Assembly (NCBI GenBank): GCA_002410065.1
Contig: DHQB01000004.1
Coordinates: forward strand, 111,396-175,395
DNA length: 64,000 nucleotides
Reading direction: 5' to 3'
From: Bacteroidales bacterium UBA5349
GTDB taxonomy: Bacteria > Bacteroidota > Bacteroidia > Bacteroidales > Tenuifilaceae
A program made the translations under genes and the position numbers. A model generated the notes under the pieces. It did no database searches, was not told the origin of the DNA, and worked only from the letters and a program-made list of their open reading frames with translations. Below are positions 8,563-16,801 of this stretch, one piece after another. Within the stretch, counting starts at the first letter, position 1. Every line of letters starts with the position of its first letter.

Positions 8563-9969
8563 TTACGGGTTTTTATGTAAAGCAATCAGGGAATCTCTTT
8601 GATTCTTTAGCTCTTCGCTAATTCCAACTTTGTAAATATGAGGGTTATTAAACCGCTTATATTCAGCAGGAAGAATATTTAGCCTCTCGCGCGAATATGA
8701 AGAAATTTCATCCAAGGATAAACTCCCAGTGATTCGCTTGCCGCCCTCCATTACCTTTTGCAGTAGAGGTGTTTTTGCACAGCCCTCAACAATTGTTTTT
8801 TTATGAGGATCGAATGGATGGTATATGACTTTAAGGTTTTTTTGCTCTTTTAGTGCAATTGCATCAATACCAGCAAATTGGCCACTAGGATTAAAAAATC
8901 TGTAAACTTGCTTTTTGCTTGGCAGGGTAGTTTTACTTATGTTTTCGGAAATTTTTATTCTTGGTTTATCATTTGAGAATGCAAGTTTGTAAACACCATC
9001 AAGTGCGGCATCGGGATAGCCAGTAACAAGGCTGGTGCCCACTCCAAACACATCGATTGGGGCTTCCTGCTCCAAAAGACTTTTAATAATAACTTCATCG
9101 AGTTGATTTGAAACGGCAATTTTAACCTCGCTTAGCCCAGCATTGTCCAGCATTTTTCTGCTTTTTTTGGCAAGGTAAGCCAAGTCTCCACTATCAAGGC
9201 GGATGCCATTTAGCTTGTGCCCATTCGCCTCCATCTCCTTGCCAACTATTATTGCGTTAGGCACTCCATTCTCTAGGGTATTGTATGTATCAATAAGTAA
9301 AACACAATCATTTGGATGGGCATTGGCATAATCGCGAAAAGCGGTAATCTCATCATCGTAACTCTGAACAAATGAATGGGCCATGGTTCCTGAGACTGGG
9401 ATACCAAAATCGCGACCAGCCCTAACATTGCTTGTAGAATTAAATCCGCCAATATAGGCTGCCCGGCTAGCATGGTAGCCTCCAACGCCCTGTGCACGGC
9501 GTAACCCAAAATCTATCAGTTGCCTATTGCCGGCAACCTGTCGCATTCTGCTTGCTTTAGTTGCTATAAGTGTCTGAAAATTAAGAATATTGAGTAGTAT
9601 TGTTTCAATAATCTGCGCTTCGATAATGTTTCCCTCTACCTGAAGAATTGGACTTGTTGGAAAAACGATTTCGCCCTCAAGGCATGAGTAGATATTACCG
9701 GTAAACTTAAAATCCTTTAGGTAATCGATGAAATGCTGTTTGAACCCAATATGGCTAAGGAATGATAGATCCTTGGAATCGAATCGAAATGTTTCAAGGA
9801 TGTTAAGCAAATTATCTAAACCAGCAAAAACAGCATATCCTCCTTCAAAGGGTAACTTTCTGAAAAAATAATCGAATACTGCCTTTTCGTTATGCCTACC
9901 CTTTTCAAAATAGGCATAGGCCATTGTGAGTTCGTACTGGTCGGTATATGATGCGGTAAAGTCTATCAT
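8563..9969 (-). CDS. pncB: nicotinate phosphoribosyltransferase
   Basis: The enzyme joins nicotinate and phosphoribosyl pyrophosphate to form nicotinate mononucleotide, with ATP hydrolysis. Family motifs include TDQYELTMAYAYFEKG at residues 9-24, FGLRRAQG, GTMAHSFVQSY with the conserved histidine, and IRLDSGDL before the phosphate-binding region (VFGVGTSLVTGYPDAAL). Length is 468 residues. It is the first gene of a two-gene operon with pncA. Translation starts at the ATG at 9969; the 218 bases upstream, up to the next gene, contain no recognisable gene or strong promoter. Confidence 0.95.
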   Translation of the reverse strand: MIDFTASYTDQYELTMAYAYFEKGRHNEKAVFDYFFRKLPFEGGYAVFAGLDNLLNILETFRFDSKDLSFLSHIGFKQHFIDYLKDFKFTGNIYSCLEGEIVFPTSPILQVEGNIIEAQIIETILLNILNFQTLIATKASRMRQVAGNRQLIDFGLRRAQGVGGYHASRAAYIGGFNSTSNVRAGRDFGIPVSGTMAHSFVQSYDDEITAFRDYANAHPNDCVLLIDTYNTLENGVPNAIIVGKEMEANGHKLNGIRLDSGDLAYLAKKSRKMLDNAGLSEVKIAVSNQLDEVIIKSLLEQEAPIDVFGVGTSLVTGYPDAALDGVYKLAFSNDKPRIKISENISKTTLPSKKQVYRFFNPSGQFAGIDAIALKEQKNLKVIYHPFDPHKKTIVEGCAKTPLLQKVMEGGKRITGSLSLDEISSYSRERLNILPAEYKRFNNPHIYKVGISEELKNQRDSLIALHKNP

Positions 9970-10187
9970 TTTAAAGTGGATTTAAGTTGCGTGTGATGCT
10001 ATGCTTGAGGTTAAAAAAATTGCATATAATCTATATTAGCTAATTAACTATTTAACTCCAAACCCAAGGACTAATAAAATCAATTTACTAAGATTATTCA
10101 TAGTTATTATTTTAATTAATACCAACTCTTTTGATAGAAACGGTGCTGTAGCCTAATGGTTCAATTAAAACTTAAGAATTATCCAGA

Positions 10188-10970
10188 CTAGTGGATGGTT
10201 AAAATATCTCCGGTTTTTACCTGAGGAGTTTTAAAAATCTTGTAAAACTCAGCTAGGGCAGGGGCTGCAGTACAATGCGAAGGATATACATATTTAACAT
10301 TATTAGCCTTTAGGTATTCAATAGTCTTCTGTGTTTGCAGGTTATTCTCCTTTAAATGAAAACCTCCCATTATACCTACAATCTTCGATTGGCCTGTTGC
10401 TTTCTTTGCATACTCAAGAGTATTCACAATTCCTGCATGGCCACATCCTGTTATAACAAATATTCCACTATCAACCCTAAATGCTAAAGCGCTATCGTCC
10501 ATTACAAAATCGGGTGTTCCATCGTCAAAGACGAAAGATGTTGTTTTCGATTCGAAATCGGAGATACGGGGTATTTCACCAAGGAAGTATGCGCCACTGA
10601 AAATTTGGTAAGGTTTGGCAGTTGCAAACAGGTTAAACTTGTCTCTAATGCTATCGAAGTTATTCTTTAGGCCAATGTATGAGTCTCCATCCTTTCTATG
10701 TCGCTTGACAAAGCAACCGGGATGGCAAATTAAATTGCCACCATGAATATGATTTAGACCATTGCCATGGTCGAAATGTCCATGACTAAGAACAATTTGA
10801 TCAACATTTTTTGTGTTCAGATTCATTATCTCGGCATTCCTCAGAAACAAATCGGTTTGACCTGTGTCGAATAGAATCTGCTTACCGTTATAGTCAATAA
10901 GATATGAAAGGCCATGTTCTGCCAAAGTATTTGGTCCTGGGGTATTATCGACTAAAACTGAGATTTTCAT
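10188..10970 (-). CDS. metallo-beta-lactamase-fold hydrolase (COG1237 type)
   Basis: The 260-residue protein has the metal-binding motif SHGHFDHGNGL (H63, H65, D67, H68), a second histidine in GCGHAGIVNT, and a C-terminal YVYPSHCTA. This set is typical of COG1237. Archaeal members take part in methanopterin synthesis as 7,8-dihydropterin-6-methyl-4-(ribofuranosyl)aminobenzene phosphate synthases. Bacterial members are mostly uncharacterised, so I call it only to family level. No signal peptide is seen, so it should be cytosolic. It stands alone between the NAD operon and the hybrid kinase, both on the same strand but separated by gaps of about 180-220 bases. Confidence 0.8.
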   Translation of the reverse strand: MKISVLVDNTPGPNTLAEHGLSYLIDYNGKQILFDTGQTDLFLRNAEIMNLNTKNVDQIVLSHGHFDHGNGLNHIHGGNLICHPGCFVKRHRKDGDSYIGLKNNFDSIRDKFNLFATAKPYQIFSGAYFLGEIPRISDFESKTTSFVFDDGTPDFVMDDSALAFRVDSGIFVITGCGHAGIVNTLEYAKKATGQSKIVGIMGGFHLKENNLQTQKTIEYLKANNVKYVYPSHCTAAPALAEFYKIFKTPQVKTGDILTIH

Positions 10971-11146
10971 TTTGTGCAGCTAAGTATTTGCTCTTTTATT
11001 GAGTTTAACTCTGTTGTCATTGATGTTATCATGTTCTGCAGTATGTTTGCCTCCCGCAAGGCTTAAAACACAGATTAAAGGGTGAAACTGAATAGTATTC
11101 TAATCAGTCGGAAAGAGGAGTTACCCCCCCGCATTATTATGATTTA

Positions 11147-12715
11147 TTACTTAGTATTTAGATGTTTACTTATCATAGCAAGCAATTCCTCTTTATCTAT
11201 AGGTTTTGATATAAAGTCATCACAACCATAGTTTAATGCCAATTCTTTTTCGCACTCATTAGAATATGCTGTTTGTGCAATAATTGGCAAATTTGGGAAT
11301 ACTGATTTTATTTTTTCTGTTGCCTTGTATCCATTCATTATAGGCATTTTGAGGTCCATTAGGACTATATCTATATTACTATTCTCCTTACATATTTCAA
11401 AAGCTTCTTCCCCATTCCTAGCATGGATAAGACTATAATTAAAATCCTTACTCTCCGTTAAAATTGCTTCAAGATACAGGTAGTTATCATCCTCATCTTC
11501 TGCAATTAACACAGTGAAATTCAATTTATTTACAGAAATTTCTGAACCAAAAAAAGGCTCAGGAGATTTTTCAACTAAACCTCGTACTGATTTATAGGGA
11601 ATTGTAACATAAAAGGTAGATCCTTTTCCTTTTTCTGACTCTAAAGTAATATCTCCTCCTAATAGTGTAGCATTCTCCTTTGAAATGGACAAGCCAAGAC
11701 CCAAACCTCCGTATTTATGTGATATTTCTTTCTCTTCCTGTGAAAAGCGTTCAAAAATAATGTCGTGATTTTCTGGCGATATCCCTATACCTGTATCTTT
11801 AACGTAAAGAACAAGATTATTTTGAATAATATTATAGCCCATTTCAATAGAACCACTAGATGTATACCGAAATGCATTTTCGAGCAAATTGCTCAATATC
11901 TTGTTGAGTTTTGTTCTATCGGTGATAATGTGACTTTCATTATCGCTTAATTCATTTTTAATATTAAAGTTTATCTTATTTTCTTTAAATTTTAATTTGA
12001 AGATAGAAAACAATTCCATCAAGAATTCATTCAAGCAGAATTGAGTTTCGTTTAGCTTTTCCTGTTTTGTTTCCAAATTTGAAATTTCCAAAATATCATC
12101 AATAACCCTAAGCAACTGATGACTACTATTTTGAATAATATTTGTGTAATGCCTCCTTTTCTCAAATGATAAATCAGGGTTATCTAATAATCCGGAAAAT
12201 CCTATTATGCCATTCATAGGAGTTCGAATTTCGTGTGACATGTTGTTGAGGAATTCTGTTTTTAATCTGTCACTCTTCTCAGCTTTCTCTTTTGCAATTA
12301 TAAGTTCCTGGTTATTTTGTAATAGCTCAGAGTTCTTTTTGTTAATTAGCTCTTTTATCGCCAATTTTTGTTTTATTTCTGCGGGCAGCCATTTATATAA
12401 TACAAGAATCAGCACTAATACTCCTGTTACTAATGTTATAAATTTTGGCAAGAAAACATATTGGGGTTTAGTTAGTATATCGAATACATCACTTGAAATG
12501 AATCCTTCTTGAGAGGCGGATCTTAAGCCAAAATATGCTCCTTCAAATATTGTTCTGAATGCATCAATAATTAAAATGAACAGTAAGAGATTCAGTAGTT
12601 TATCTTGCTTTTGATTGAGATTTACTTTTTTTAGATAAAATAAAAAAACATATAACCAGATTGCAACTATTAGTGCATAAGTAATTGGCGTTATGTATCT
12701 AAAAACTTCACTCAT
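11147..12715 (-). CDS. membrane hybrid sensor histidine kinase with C-terminal receiver
   Basis: The 522-residue protein has three predicted membrane spans (about residues 11-29, 41-58 and 91-108) and a coiled linker. A HisKA domain follows with the phosphoacceptor H161 in NNMSHEIRTPMNG. The ATPase domain has KDTGIGISPE and a GGLGLGLSI lid. The C-terminal receiver domain has the acidic pocket IAEDEDDNYLYLEAIL and phosphoacceptor D454 in VLMDLKMPIMNGY. No periplasmic sensor domain is present, so the stimulus is probably sensed in or at the membrane. The kinase-receiver part is clearly related to the larger kinase at 61395-63833, sharing AEDEDxNYxY and LMDxKMPxxxGYxAT. No output partner is encoded next to it. 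Confidence 0.92.
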   Translation of the reverse strand: MSEVFRYITPITYALIVAIWLYVFLFYLKKVNLNQKQDKLLNLLLFILIIDAFRTIFEGAYFGLRSASQEGFISSDVFDILTKPQYVFLPKFITLVTGVLVLILVLYKWLPAEIKQKLAIKELINKKNSELLQNNQELIIAKEKAEKSDRLKTEFLNNMSHEIRTPMNGIIGFSGLLDNPDLSFEKRRHYTNIIQNSSHQLLRVIDDILEISNLETKQEKLNETQFCLNEFLMELFSIFKLKFKENKINFNIKNELSDNESHIITDRTKLNKILSNLLENAFRYTSSGSIEMGYNIIQNNLVLYVKDTGIGISPENHDIIFERFSQEEKEISHKYGGLGLGLSISKENATLLGGDITLESEKGKGSTFYVTIPYKSVRGLVEKSPEPFFGSEISVNKLNFTVLIAEDEDDNYLYLEAILTESKDFNYSLIHARNGEEAFEICKENSNIDIVLMDLKMPIMNGYKATEKIKSVFPNLPIIAQTAYSNECEKELALNYGCDDFISKPIDKEELLAMISKHLNTK

Positions 12716-13030
12716 TTTTTTGATCTTAACATATCCATCTGTATTTATAATATTGCATATAAATCAGCTATTTATATTTTTTATTAGAATTAAATCTAAC
12801 CTAAATTTACAAAATAATTTACCATTAAGCAATCCTAATATTGGTGTTAGCTTATCGTAGGTATAAAATAACAATAAGATTGCTTTAAATAACATGTAAA
12901 TATACAAATAATGATGGAAGTTATCACATACCAGTTTTTTTGATATGTGATGAATATATTGGAAGGGATTAGCTAAGGGGCATTAGTTAAGAATGGAACT
13001 GTTATGCAAATGAATATTGTGTTGATTTTT
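12716..13030. other. intergenic stretch, nothing recognised
   Basis: This AT-rich 315-base gap separates two minus-strand genes. It must hold the promoter of the hybrid kinase, but I could not identify a clear TAnnTTTG element, repeat or small gene. Confidence 0.5.
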
Positions 13031-13570
13031 TTAAGGTTTTAATATCTTAATAGACATTGGATACCTATAGGGCTGCTTGTTTATTACTTTAATAGTGTTT
13101 ATTACAATTACAATAGTGCTAAAAAAACCGAAAAATACAACTAAGGGTAAACCAATAATTAACATCACTAAAAGCCCCGAAGAGATTAAATAGATCAGCA
13201 TACTCAATTGAAAGTTAACAACATCTATAGCATGTTGTCTGATGCCCTGAATTTGATCCTTTTTCCAAACCCATATTATAATGGGGGGTAGGAGCGTAAT
13301 AAAAAGACCGCTTAAATGAAGAAGGGGCAACCATATTTTATTCTGCTTAGAATTTTCTTCATCCAAGTCACTCTCCCCAAAGTTTATCAGTTCTTCATAA
13401 TCAACCTCCAAAACCGAGGCAATAGTTTGCAAGGTATACGATCGAGGGTCAACCTCGTCTTTTTCAATTCGCTGGATAGTCCGAACGCTTATATCAGTTT
13501 TTGACGCAAGTTCTTCTTGGGTCATACCCTTTTTAAGCCTTGCCTCTTTTATAAAATTGCCTATTGTCAT
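13031..13570 (-). CDS. XRE-type HTH fused to DUF4870 membrane domain
   Basis: Residues 1-60 form a Cro/CI-type helix-turn-helix (KKGMTQEELASKTDISVRTIQRIEK). After an acidic linker, residues 80-170 form a DUF4870-like membrane domain with several spans (IWLPLLHLSGLFITLLPPIIIWVWKKD, then LSMLIYLISSGLL and LPLVVFFGFFSTIVIVINTI). DUF4870 (Tic20-like fold) normally stands alone, so the fusion suggests a membrane-tethered DNA-binding regulator. The whole protein is 179 residues. Its target is unknown; autoregulation is possible. It lies at the edge of an accessory patch (13.6-14.7 kb). Confidence 0.8.
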   Translation of the reverse strand: MTIGNFIKEARLKKGMTQEELASKTDISVRTIQRIEKDEVDPRSYTLQTIASVLEVDYEELINFGESDLDEENSKQNKIWLPLLHLSGLFITLLPPIIIWVWKKDQIQGIRQHAIDVVNFQLSMLIYLISSGLLVMLIIGLPLVVFFGFFSTIVIVINTIKVINKQPYRYPMSIKILKP

Positions 13571-13850
13571 GGCATTAAGTATTTTTTACAAATATCCTGA
13601 TTTTGTAGGGTACAATCCAACTACTTTTACCTGACATTTACCTGACATTTAAACGGAATTGGCGGTTGTTTTTTGTTATACATACGGTTTATGTAAGTGG
13701 AGTGCGGGATTTAAAGTGATGAACTTTCAAATCTGCACGGAGCCAATTCGTTTATTCATAGTTTCAATTTTCCGTCAATCGTCAAAGACGAATTGGCGGT
13801 GTTTCAACAGAGAACTGCGGTTGAATTACCCACTGAAACTCGCATTACAT
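13571..13850. other. accessory noncoding block, attC-like candidate
   Basis: This 280-base block has no gene. Read on the minus strand, downstream of the CrtO-like gene, it contains AAACCGTATGTATAAC, GAATTGGC-type inverted segments (GAATTGGCGG at about 13655 and again at about 13790, with GAGCCAATTC between them) and GAACTGCGGT on the opposite strand. Comparable motif sets occur between small accessory genes in other Bacteroidota genomes and look like cassette recombination sites. That comparison is from memory and not verified. Confidence 0.3.
13629..13650. repeat. 11-bp tandem duplication
   Basis: ACCTGACATTT occurs twice head to tail (13629-13639 and 13640-13650), at the edge of the accessory noncoding block and just upstream of the HTH-DUF4870 gene. 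It could be a replication-slippage product or a junction left by insertion. Confidence 0.7.
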
Positions 13851-14318
13851 TTACATTTTGTTAGCTACAGTTTTTATCAGTCTGTCAATTCTTCTTTTAT
13901 TCTCTTGTTGTAATAAAGATGGATATAAATTCATTAAAATGTTAACTATAATAAAAATCAAGGCAAACAAATAATCTCCATTTATAAATTTAATGATTGG
14001 AAAAACAATCACGAGAATAAATCCGATTAAATGATTTATTTCTGCAGTAGTCATTTCTTTTCGCAAATCATATAATTCAGATATCTCGATTTTATTTTTC
14101 AGTTTCATTGGATTGAAGAACTTTAAAAAAGTATGTGTTACAATCCATTTAAGAATTCCAAGTCCAATTTTTTTATTGATGTCTTTGCTTTTTATAAAAT
14201 TCAGACTGGATAATTTATCAAAAAGTTTTGTCTTTTTCAAAATTGCACCGATAAACATTCCAACTATCCAAGAAAAAAATGTTATCGAAATACTAAATAT
14301 TATATAAGGAGTAATCAT
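13851..14318 (-). CDS. small membrane protein, possibly CrtO-like acyltransferase family
   Basis: The 155-residue protein has an N-terminal span (YIIFSISITFFSWIVGMFIGAIL) and a C-terminal hydrophobic pair (IGFILVIVFPIIKFI, ALIFIIVNILMNLYP). The sequence TTAEINHLIGF, together with NLYPSLLQQENKRRIDRL near the end, resembles the glycosyl-4,4'-diaponeurosporenoate acyltransferase (CrtO) family, whose members end in a similar N-YP-x-Q-x-x-N-R-x-R motif. The resemblance is partial and the natural substrate would be unknown. The gene sits alone between two noncoding blocks of odd composition, which suggests recent acquisition. Its last codons include part of a near-inverted repeat (TTAGCTACA here, TGTAGCTTA at about 14445). 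Confidence 0.6.
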   Translation of the reverse strand: MITPYIIFSISITFFSWIVGMFIGAILKKTKLFDKLSSLNFIKSKDINKKIGLGILKWIVTHTFLKFFNPMKLKNKIEISELYDLRKEMTTAEINHLIGFILVIVFPIIKFINGDYLFALIFIIVNILMNLYPSLLQQENKRRIDRLIKTVANKM

Positions 14319-14726
14319 AGTTTATAAATCTTGACTGTTATAGTTTTTAGAATTTTATCGTTCAATTTGTAACTTGTTAGTTTATAGCTCAATTTATTAA
14401 AATCTGTCAAGCTAATCTTCGTTTTGCTGCATGTCATTAAATTGTAGCTTACTAATCAATAGGTATGGATTTTCACTATGCTTTTCTTAAATCATTTGTA
14501 AATATACAAAACTTTGAGAGCAACTATTAGATCATCTGCTCAGTTTAATTATCACGATGACAATGGGGTAAAAGGTGTTTTTGAAAGACGAATAAAAGAA
14601 AAAGGGAGTACACTTTGCACCGATAATGTCGATGTGCTAGGTGATACTCCCCTAATTTATTATCAAACCTTATGTTCCCTGTTTAAATATTATTTCGTGA
14701 ATAAAAGTTGATTACTGTTTTTAAAA
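14319..14726. other. intergenic region with a long hairpin; no convincing gene
   Basis: About 400 bases separate the CrtO-like gene from the Mrp gene. A 65-codon frame starting at TTG 14514 is present, but it has no recognisable domain and overlaps a strong palindrome, so I do not call it a gene. It may be the decayed remnant of a mobile element. The rest is AT-rich and featureless. Confidence 0.4.
14604..14651. repeat. 48-bp imperfect palindrome (hairpin)
   Basis: GGGAGTA (14604-14610) pairs with TACTCCC (14645-14651), and GCACCGA (14617-14623) pairs with TCG...GTGC (14629-14637) across a small loop, with internal mismatches between the two stems. There is no T-tract directly after either end, so it is not a simple terminator. 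It is similar in size to REP-type palindromes. Confidence 0.6.
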
Positions 14727-15521
14727 CTATTTCTGTGCGAACAAAGATTCAATTATGTCATCAAAGGCATCAACTGCAGCTTTGCTGCTTTGGCTATAAA
14801 CACTTAGGCCCTTATCGGCAGCTTCGCCAACCTCAGCAATAAGCGGAATTTGCCCAATTAATGGCACACCTAACTCTTTGGCTAAGCGCTCACCACCACC
14901 TTGTCCAAAAATATAGTATTTCTCATCGGGATGCTGATTTGGAGTAAACCACGACATATTTTCAATTACTCCCATTATTGGCACACCTAAATCCTTATTA
15001 TTGAATAACGATGCAGCTTTTCGAGCATCATTAAGTGCAATTTCCTGAGGAGTAGTTACTATTAACGCTCCATTAATGGTTAATTTTTGCAGAGTGGTTA
15101 GCTGTATATCGCTAGTTCCAGGGGGGAAATCAATAACCATATAGTCAATATCGCCCCATTGTGTATTCTCAAAAAGTTGGGTTAGTGCGTTTGCTGCCAT
15201 TGGGCCACGCCATACAAGGCCTTGGCCTGTTTTAATAAAAAAGCCAATGGACATAATTTTAACACCATATTTTTCAATGGGGAACATCATTTCCTTATCG
15301 CCATTGTAGGCAACCTCTGGTTTGGCATCCTCAATACCAAACATTTTGGGAATTGATGGTCCAAAAATATCGGCATCAACCAAAGCCGTTTTGTAACCAT
15401 TACGGGCTAATGCAATGGCCAAATTGGCCGATACGGTTGATTTTCCTACACCGCCCTTTCCTGAAGCAACGGTAATAATATTCTTCACCCCGTGTAGGTC
15501 TAACTTTTCAAAACCTTCCAT
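14727..15521 (-). CDS. mrp: Mrp/NBP35-family P-loop ATPase (Fe-S cluster carrier type)
   Basis: The 264-residue protein has the deviant Walker A SGKGGVGKST (about residues 20-29), the switch motif DADIFGPSIPKMFG, and DYMVIDFPPGTSDIQL. Mrp/ApbC proteins bind and transfer [4Fe-4S] clusters. Two features are unusual: the N-terminal MIP18-type domain found in many Mrp proteins is absent, and where most family members have a C-x-x-C after ENMS it reads ENMSWFTPNQHPDEKYYIFG with no cysteines. The latter form is known in Bacteroidota. It is the last gene of the minus-strand iron-sulfur locus, 127 bases after cobO. It has a good Shine-Dalgarno site and so may have its own expression control. Confidence 0.85.
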   Translation of the reverse strand: MEGFEKLDLHGVKNIITVASGKGGVGKSTVSANLAIALARNGYKTALVDADIFGPSIPKMFGIEDAKPEVAYNGDKEMMFPIEKYGVKIMSIGFFIKTGQGLVWRGPMAANALTQLFENTQWGDIDYMVIDFPPGTSDIQLTTLQKLTINGALIVTTPQEIALNDARKAASLFNNKDLGVPIMGVIENMSWFTPNQHPDEKYYIFGQGGGERLAKELGVPLIGQIPLIAEVGEAADKGLSVYSQSSKAAVDAFDDIIESLFAQK

Positions 15522-15529
15522 TTTACTTT

Positions 15530-15536
15530 CCTCCTT
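15530..15536 (-). promoter_or_regulatory. strong Shine-Dalgarno site of the Mrp gene
   Basis: AAGGAGG on the minus strand lies 8 bases before the ATG at 15521. Such full-strength sites are rare among the other genes of this window, most of which have none. Confidence 0.7.
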
Positions 15537-15648
15537 GTATAATTTTAGCTATATATTGATAAATTATTCTACTGGTTATAAGCGCCCTAAGATATTTGAT
15601 ATTCTGCAGAAAATTATATTGTTTCATGTTTTTTATTAGGATAAAATT

Positions 15649-16179
15649 CTAGAATTCAAAACCCTTTCGGGCTTCTACTCCTCGATTATAGTAGTGCTTT
15701 ATCTCCTTCATTTCGGTTACTAAATCGGCAATTTCAATGATTTCGGCAGGAGCATAGCGGCCTGTTAGTATTATCTCCATTGATTTAGGTTTTTCTTTAA
15801 TCAACGATACTATGCTGCTAATAGGGAATAGTTTGTAGTAAAGCGCAATACAAACCTCATCAAGAATTACAACATCATACTCATTGCTGATTATTATTGA
15901 TGTAACCTCGTTTAGCCCATCTGTGGCGGCTTGTATATCCTTATTGGTTGGCTCGTGCTTTATAAAACAATCAAGGCCATACTGCTTAATTACAATCTCA
16001 TCAAATCGCTTTAGCGATTCGAGTTCTGAGTAGTGCATTCCCTTAACAAACTGTCCAATAAATACTCGCTTCCCTGCGCCAACTGCTCTAATTGCGAGGC
16101 CTATGGCTGCCGATGTTTTTCCCTTTCCGTTTCCGGTGTAAAGGTGAATGTATCCTTGTGTGTTATTCTCGTTTTTCAT
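15649..16179 (-). CDS. cobO: cob(I)alamin (corrinoid) adenosyltransferase, CobO/BtuR type
   Basis: The enzyme transfers the adenosyl group of ATP to a reduced corrinoid, making adenosylcobalamin forms. The P-loop is YTGNGKGKTSAAIGLA (about residues 14-29). VFIGQFVKG and VILDEVCIAL (Walker B) are typical of CobO. From the ATG at 16179 the product is 176 residues. I preferred this start over an ATG 57 bases upstream because it sits four bases after the DUF169 stop and matches the family N-terminus. No other cobalamin gene or B12 riboswitch is nearby, so here it may serve the surrounding metal-cofactor locus or simple corrinoid salvage. Confidence 0.88.
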   Translation of the reverse strand: MKNENNTQGYIHLYTGNGKGKTSAAIGLAIRAVGAGKRVFIGQFVKGMHYSELESLKRFDEIVIKQYGLDCFIKHEPTNKDIQAATDGLNEVTSIIISNEYDVVILDEVCIALYYKLFPISSIVSLIKEKPKSMEIILTGRYAPAEIIEIADLVTEMKEIKHYYNRGVEARKGFEF

Positions 16180-16183
16180 GGAA

Positions 16184-16801
16184 TTAATTTGCTTCACTGA
16201 ATAGTTGAATACACTTACTGTAAGGTAAACCAACAACTACTTGGTTGTCTTTTATTCCGCCGTATTGTCGAGATTTGGAGCATCCAAAAGAGATGCTCAT
16301 ATTGGCCGATTTAAAGGTACTTATAAACACATTACCACAAACCGATAGGAACGGAAAAGGCTTAATAATGGGAAACTCGTTGGTTTTAAGGATATAATCC
16401 CTCGAAAGATTCATTAACTCTTTTGGGTTGATGTAAAGAATATACATATCAGGTTGTATCTCTGTTTCCATCTGCTCATCAATCCCCATTAGGATGTTGT
16501 GGATTGGAGTGTTCATTTTAGGAATTTCGTTTAGCGCCCGCTTGACGGTTTGCAGGGCTATCCCATTTTCTGTGGATAAATGTTGGGCCATTTCTTTATC
16601 GTCTAATAGAAGTCCCATACTTCTTCTTCCTCCCATACATACAAGATTCTGAGGATCGAATAGGAGAGGGGTTTTAAAGGCATCGTTAACCGCTTCGCAA
16701 AATCTTATGGGCTTAATGGGCGAGTATGCAACCTCTTTACTGAAGTTTACTTTTAAACCCATGCATTTAGAACCAAATCTGCTTTTTAATTTCGATATCA
16801 T
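16184..16801 (-). CDS. DUF169 family protein
   Basis: The 205-residue protein matches the DUF169 (COG2043) pattern: an early cysteine-containing region (PIRFCEAVNDAF), then NLVCMGGRRSMGL, and a C-terminal SFGCSKSRQYGGIKDNQVVVGLP. The family is common in anaerobes and methanogens and has no established function. The conserved cysteines (C36, C55 and one near residue 175) could bind a metal or cofactor, but this is inference. The start overlaps the DUF4405 stop by four bases and the cobO start follows four bases after its own stop, so translation of the three genes is probably coupled. Confidence 0.75.
   Translation of the reverse strand: MISKLKSRFGSKCMGLKVNFSKEVAYSPIKPIRFCEAVNDAFKTPLLFDPQNLVCMGGRRSMGLLLDDKEMAQHLSTENGIALQTVKRALNEIPKMNTPIHNILMGIDEQMETEIQPDMYILYINPKELMNLSRDYILKTNEFPIIKPFPFLSVCGNVFISTFKSANMSISFGCSKSRQYGGIKDNQVVVGLPYSKCIQLFSEAN

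Noticed and set aside
14514..14711. 65-codon frame starting at TTG
   Set aside because: No recognisable domain, alternative start, and overlap with a long hairpin; probably a remnant or chance frame.
15522..16236. Possible B12 riboswitch near cobO
   Set aside because: The cobO start lies four bases after the DUF169 stop, leaving no room upstream, and the 127 bases after it show no conserved B12-box pattern.
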